Assembly (NCBI GenBank): GCA_027600665.1
Contig: JADGJL010000481.1
Coordinates: forward strand, 1-20,149
Direction of reading: 5' to 3'
DNA: 20,149 nt
Source: Irineochytrium annulatum
Lineage: Eukaryota; Chytridiomycota; Chytridiomycetes; Chytridiales; Chytridiaceae
Both the position numbers and the translations under genes were made by a program. The notes below the pieces were generated by a model. It made no database searches and was not told where the DNA came from. It saw only the letters and a list, made by a program, of their open reading frames with translations. Shown piece by piece: positions 17,604 through 20,149 of this stretch (its first letter is position 1; each line of letters begins with the position of its first letter).

Positions 17604-18925
17604 TCAAATGCCCCTCATCAGCTCCTGCAACCAAGGCGGAGGCGCGATCGGACACGTAGCCTCAATCACACTCCTTATGGGGTATGACTTGCTGATCCCG
17701 CTCGGCCTGAAAACGGCGGCATGCGCCGACCCCTGCACCTTCTCCCCAACCTTCTTAGCCCCCTTCTTCCCCTCCTTCTCCTCTCCCGGAACCGCCTCGA
17801 TGGCCGGATATTTGTTGATGGTGTACCCGCAGCAGCTGCTCGGCTTGAAAGGGGGCGCCCCGTTCCTTAGCCCCTTGCGGCTCGCTGGAGTGGCGGTGGC
17901 GCCCTTCTTGCCGCCGTCAGAGCCGATGAGTCCCTGGAAGGTGTTGAAGAAGTCCAGGCGCGCGGAGGAGGACATAAACACGCGCTCGCCGATCTGGCGC
18001 TTGCGAGACTCGAGCCGGTCGGATTTGATGGACTCCCGGAAGAGGTCATAAGGCTCCGAGATGTACTCGTAGGACTTGCCGATCGTGACGTTGTTGTATC
18101 CTTTTTTGGGGGGTGCCGAAATGTATAAGCAAAGTAGAAAGACGGGAACGGTGTTAAGAAACAACTTACCGTATCCGGAGCCCTTCTTTGGCGGCCGAGT
18201 GAGGAAGTTAGGCTTTGACTCGGGTTTCTGCTTTACGGGCGCTGGCGCGAACGCGACGTCCTTCTTCGGCAGCGGCCATTGTTGCTCAATCGTTCCATAG
18301 AGAGACCCCGATCCAGAGCTGCGGCGTTAAACCTTCATCAATACCATACCATCTTTCGCCCTCTAGATCGCGCAACTCACGGTTTGGGCGGGACGCTCGA
18401 CGGCTTGAACGGCGTGGTCGTGATGTTCCTCTCCTTTTGCAGCAGCCTGTACCTCCTCCTCAGAACCACGAGGTCTGTGTATGGCTCGTTCTCGAACAGG
18501 CGGATGTACTCCTTGTCGAAATACACGTCTTTGGTGTCGTGACCGCGCTTTGGAGGGTTGGTGAGGAACTGCTTGCCCTTGGCCCGGTTGATGAGGAACC
18601 CTGAGAAGGACGGGGGCGTTAAAACGCAGGCAAGTCGACACTCCAACCGTTTCCAGCAGGCGACGTATTGATGTGTGTGTTCAGGCCCTTCCAACGCACT
18701 TCGCACGATACGCGCTACGCGGCGCGTTCCACTCCTCCTGCTCTCCGCTCGCTCCCACCGGGTAACATGGGTTTCGTCCTGCCACGTGCCGCGCGATAGT
18801 CCGCCCCCAACAACAGGCGACAACTCACCACTCCTGCCGCTATCCTTAAACGGCTCCTTGGTCGATATGTAGGACGCCTCGCCGAAGAGGCCGATGCGGT
18901 CCAGGTCCTGTCGCTTGTCCGTCAT
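17604..18925 (-). CDS. CFAP96: CFAP96 (C4orf47/UPF0602) homologue, ciliary protein
   Basis: Homologue of a cilia- and flagella-associated protein of the axoneme/basal-body region. Minus-strand exons are 18925-18829, 18600-18381, 18318-18170 and 18100-17604, 320 residues, close to the human length of about 309. Matches recalled from the family include D-L-D-R-I-G-L-F at the N-terminus, Y-F-D-K-E-Y-I-R-L-F-E, G-S-G-S-L-Y-G-T-I, G-S-G-Y-G-Y-N-N-V-T-I-G-K, P-F-K-P-S-S and V-F-R-P-S-G. Introns: 18828-18601 (GTGAGT...CTCAG, 228 nt, by chance open in frame), 18380-18319 (GTGAGT...TTTAAC...CGCAG) and 18169-18101 (GTAAGT...AAAAAAG); the last join is fixed by the conserved G-Y-G-Y-N-N-V-T-I-G-K. The protein contains an internal repeat: F-L-T-N-P-P-K-R-G at 44-52 and F-L-T-R-P-P-K-K-G at 144-152. 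It implies a flagellated life stage. No targeting signal is seen. Confidence 0.87.
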
Positions 18926-19875
18926 CGTCGCTCGTTGCCGCGCTGGATTCCTCGCCGACCATTGTTCGGCACGCGCCACCGCGCCTCGTTTTCGTGATTT
19001 ACGTGGGCGTCGAGACCTTACTACACATCTATCAAACGCCACCCCATTCCTCGATCGCGCTCAGCTGAACCTGCTTCCTCTTCTCCTCGCACCTCCGAGC
19101 TTTCCCGGCCTCTTTATCGCCCGCACGCACCATCGCCATCGTCGTCTTCCGCGACGACCTCCACTTCAACGACAACCCCACTATCGCTGCCGCAGCAGCC
19201 GTCGCGTCGTCCCGGTCCCGCGCCACTGCCAGGAGGGGGTTACGGAGTGGAGTAGGAATGGTCTTGTGTATGGTCCGAGAAGGTGTCAGTGCGGCTGACG
19301 TTCGGGGCCGTGTCGCTTCGGCATAGGATGGTCGATCAGGCACGGGACCGTGGCATGTTACTGGCTTTGTTTTTGGGTTTTTGCGGATGGATAACTTCAA
19401 GTTTGCCGGTGTGAAGTATGGGAACATCAGAACTGTTAGAAAAGGCTTTAACGAAAGACGGGCATGCACAATTCGACATCGGCCAAGATGCATTCGATGG
19501 GGTGATGTAGACGATAATCGACCGCTAGAGCCTTCGTCCACGATATAATCGTTGTGCTCTCAATTCGAGGCTTGCACTTTCGGATTGAGGTCCGCTCCCT
19601 TGGCTCGCAGCTCGTAGAGTAGTCGAAGGTCGCTCAGCATTTCCAGGATACAAGCGAGCACGATACTTTTTTACGCAACCAAAACTACCGTCACAAAATG
19701 TCTGCGGCTCAAAAAGAATGTGTTCAAGCAGGGCATCATGTTCTTACTTCAAATAAAAAAATCATCAAATACCAGCTCACGATTCAGAGTTCGAATAAAT
19801 CCATTATAACAGACAACCAACAACGCAAATATAAAGAATGAGTGTGCAAGGAAAGTTTTTGTTCAAGTTGCGTCA
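18926..19875. other. Spacer between CFAP96 and the surface-protein gene
   Basis: 950 bp. The left half is GC-rich and holds the CFAP96 promoter and the photolyase-like fragment. From about 19540 rightwards it is AT-rich and fits the 3' flank of the surface-protein gene. The 169-codon minus ORF (19541-19032) has poor composition and overlaps the fragment, so I regard it as a shadow. Confidence 0.4.
19069..19326 (+). pseudogene. Photolyase/cryptochrome N-terminal fragment
   Basis: The frame open from 19069 to the TAG at 19324 encodes, at about 19126-19200, T-I-A-I-V-V-F-R-D-D-L-H-F-N-D-N-P-T-I-A-A-A. This follows the first strand and helix of the photolyase/cryptochrome N-terminal domain, whose usual pattern is [VI]-V-W-F-R-x-D-L-R-x-x-D-N-P-A-L. 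The usual Trp is Val here. The frame has no ATG before this motif. Downstream there is no sign of the next strand (V-x-P-V-[FY]) or of the FAD domain in any frame. It could be a relic of a photolyase gene, or an isolated 5' exon whose other exons I cannot see. The 22-residue match is the only evidence. Confidence 0.4.
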
Positions 19876-20149
19876 TTAAAGTCCAGCAAACTGCGCCATT
19901 ACGATGGCAGCGATCACGATCGACCCAACGAGCGAGAAGGTTGACGCCGAGCCCTGCGCCCCGCTCTTCGTGGTGACGGTGGCCGTCGCCCCGGCCCCAC
20001 CGCTACCACCCCCGTTCGTCAGGGTGCCCGGAGACCCGCCCGACCCGGAGCCCCCTGAGGAGCCTGACGACCCAGAGCCGGAGGAACCGGGCGTCGAGAC
20101 GTTGCCCCAGAAGTAGATGTTGTTGGCGGCGTTGAAGGCCTTGAGGTCG
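19876..20149 (-). CDS. C-terminus of a probable GPI-anchored surface protein, truncated by the window edge
   Basis: On the minus strand a frame runs in from the right edge (first full codon 20148-20146) to TAA at 19878-19876, giving 90 residues without a start, so the gene continues beyond the window. The first 19 residues look like the end of a folded domain (F-N-A-A-N-N-I-Y-F-W-G-N). A Gly/Ser-rich stretch of about 35 residues follows, then a Thr/Ala/Gly segment. The end is a hydrophobic tail (S-L-V-G-S-I-V-I-A-A-I-V-M-A-Q-F-A-G-L) with small residues (Gly-Ser-Ala-Ser) just before it, as in a GPI-attachment signal. Secreted fungal wall enzymes, such as chitin deacetylases, often end this way, but the enzyme class cannot be told. 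The opposite plus-strand frame is Pro/Glu-rich, a typical shadow of Gly/Ser codons. Confidence 0.65.
   Translation of the reverse strand, partial: DLKAFNAANNIYFWGNVSTPGSSGSGSSGSSGGSGSGGSPGTLTNGGGSGGAGATATVTTKSGAQGSASTFSLVGSIVIAAIVMAQFAGL

Noticed and set aside
18601..18828. Reading the first CFAP96 intron as coding, since it is open in frame.
   Set aside because: Consensus GTGAGT and TTTTAAC...CTCAG bound it, and the known family has no insert of 76 residues at this point.
19032..19541. 169-codon minus ORF.
   Set aside because: No ordered-looking domain, overlaps the photolyase-like frame on the other strand and contains no conserved motif.

Overview
The window is nuclear DNA of a fungus, most likely a zoosporic (chytrid-type) lineage. 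Genes are GC-rich, on both strands, and interrupted by short spliceosomal introns (about 47-83 nt, one of about 228 nt) with GT donors and CTAAC/TTAAC-like branch sites. Fungal affinity is suggested by a CYS3/MetR-like bZIP factor and a probable GPI-anchored Ser/Gly-rich wall protein. A homologue of the ciliary protein CFAP96 points to an organism that builds flagella. There is no rRNA, tRNA, CRISPR, intact mobile element or bacterial-style operon.

Left third (1-6.5 kb), all on +: a 5'-truncated unknown gene with an RG-rich start and an acidic stretch; an unknown five-segment gene carrying an apparent frame break and a short motif seen three times; a secreted protein built from two eight-cysteine modules; and a member of a widespread uncharacterised family whose ORF reads well only after three introns are removed.

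Middle (7-13.7 kb): PAM18/TIM14, the J-protein of the mitochondrial import motor; an eight-exon Aurora kinase with every catalytic residue intact; then, on -, a type II membrane protein with a propeller-like outer domain and a bZIP transcription factor. Kinase and membrane-protein genes converge on a 0.7-kb AT-rich spacer.

Right third (13.9-20.1 kb): an intronless 1072-residue PPR protein, divergent from the bZIP gene across 279 bp; the four-exon CFAP96 homologue on -; a short stretch on + resembling the first strand and helix of a DNA photolyase/cryptochrome with no visible remainder; and, cut by the right edge, the C-terminus of a probable GPI-anchored surface protein on -.

The genes do not form one pathway. 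The most notable cross-gene observation is that four introns in four different genes appear to end in AAG rather than CAG/TAG, two of them fixed by strongly conserved protein sequence. Exon boundaries are inferred by eye from reading frame, splice signals and remembered family sequences; no alignment or transcript data were available.
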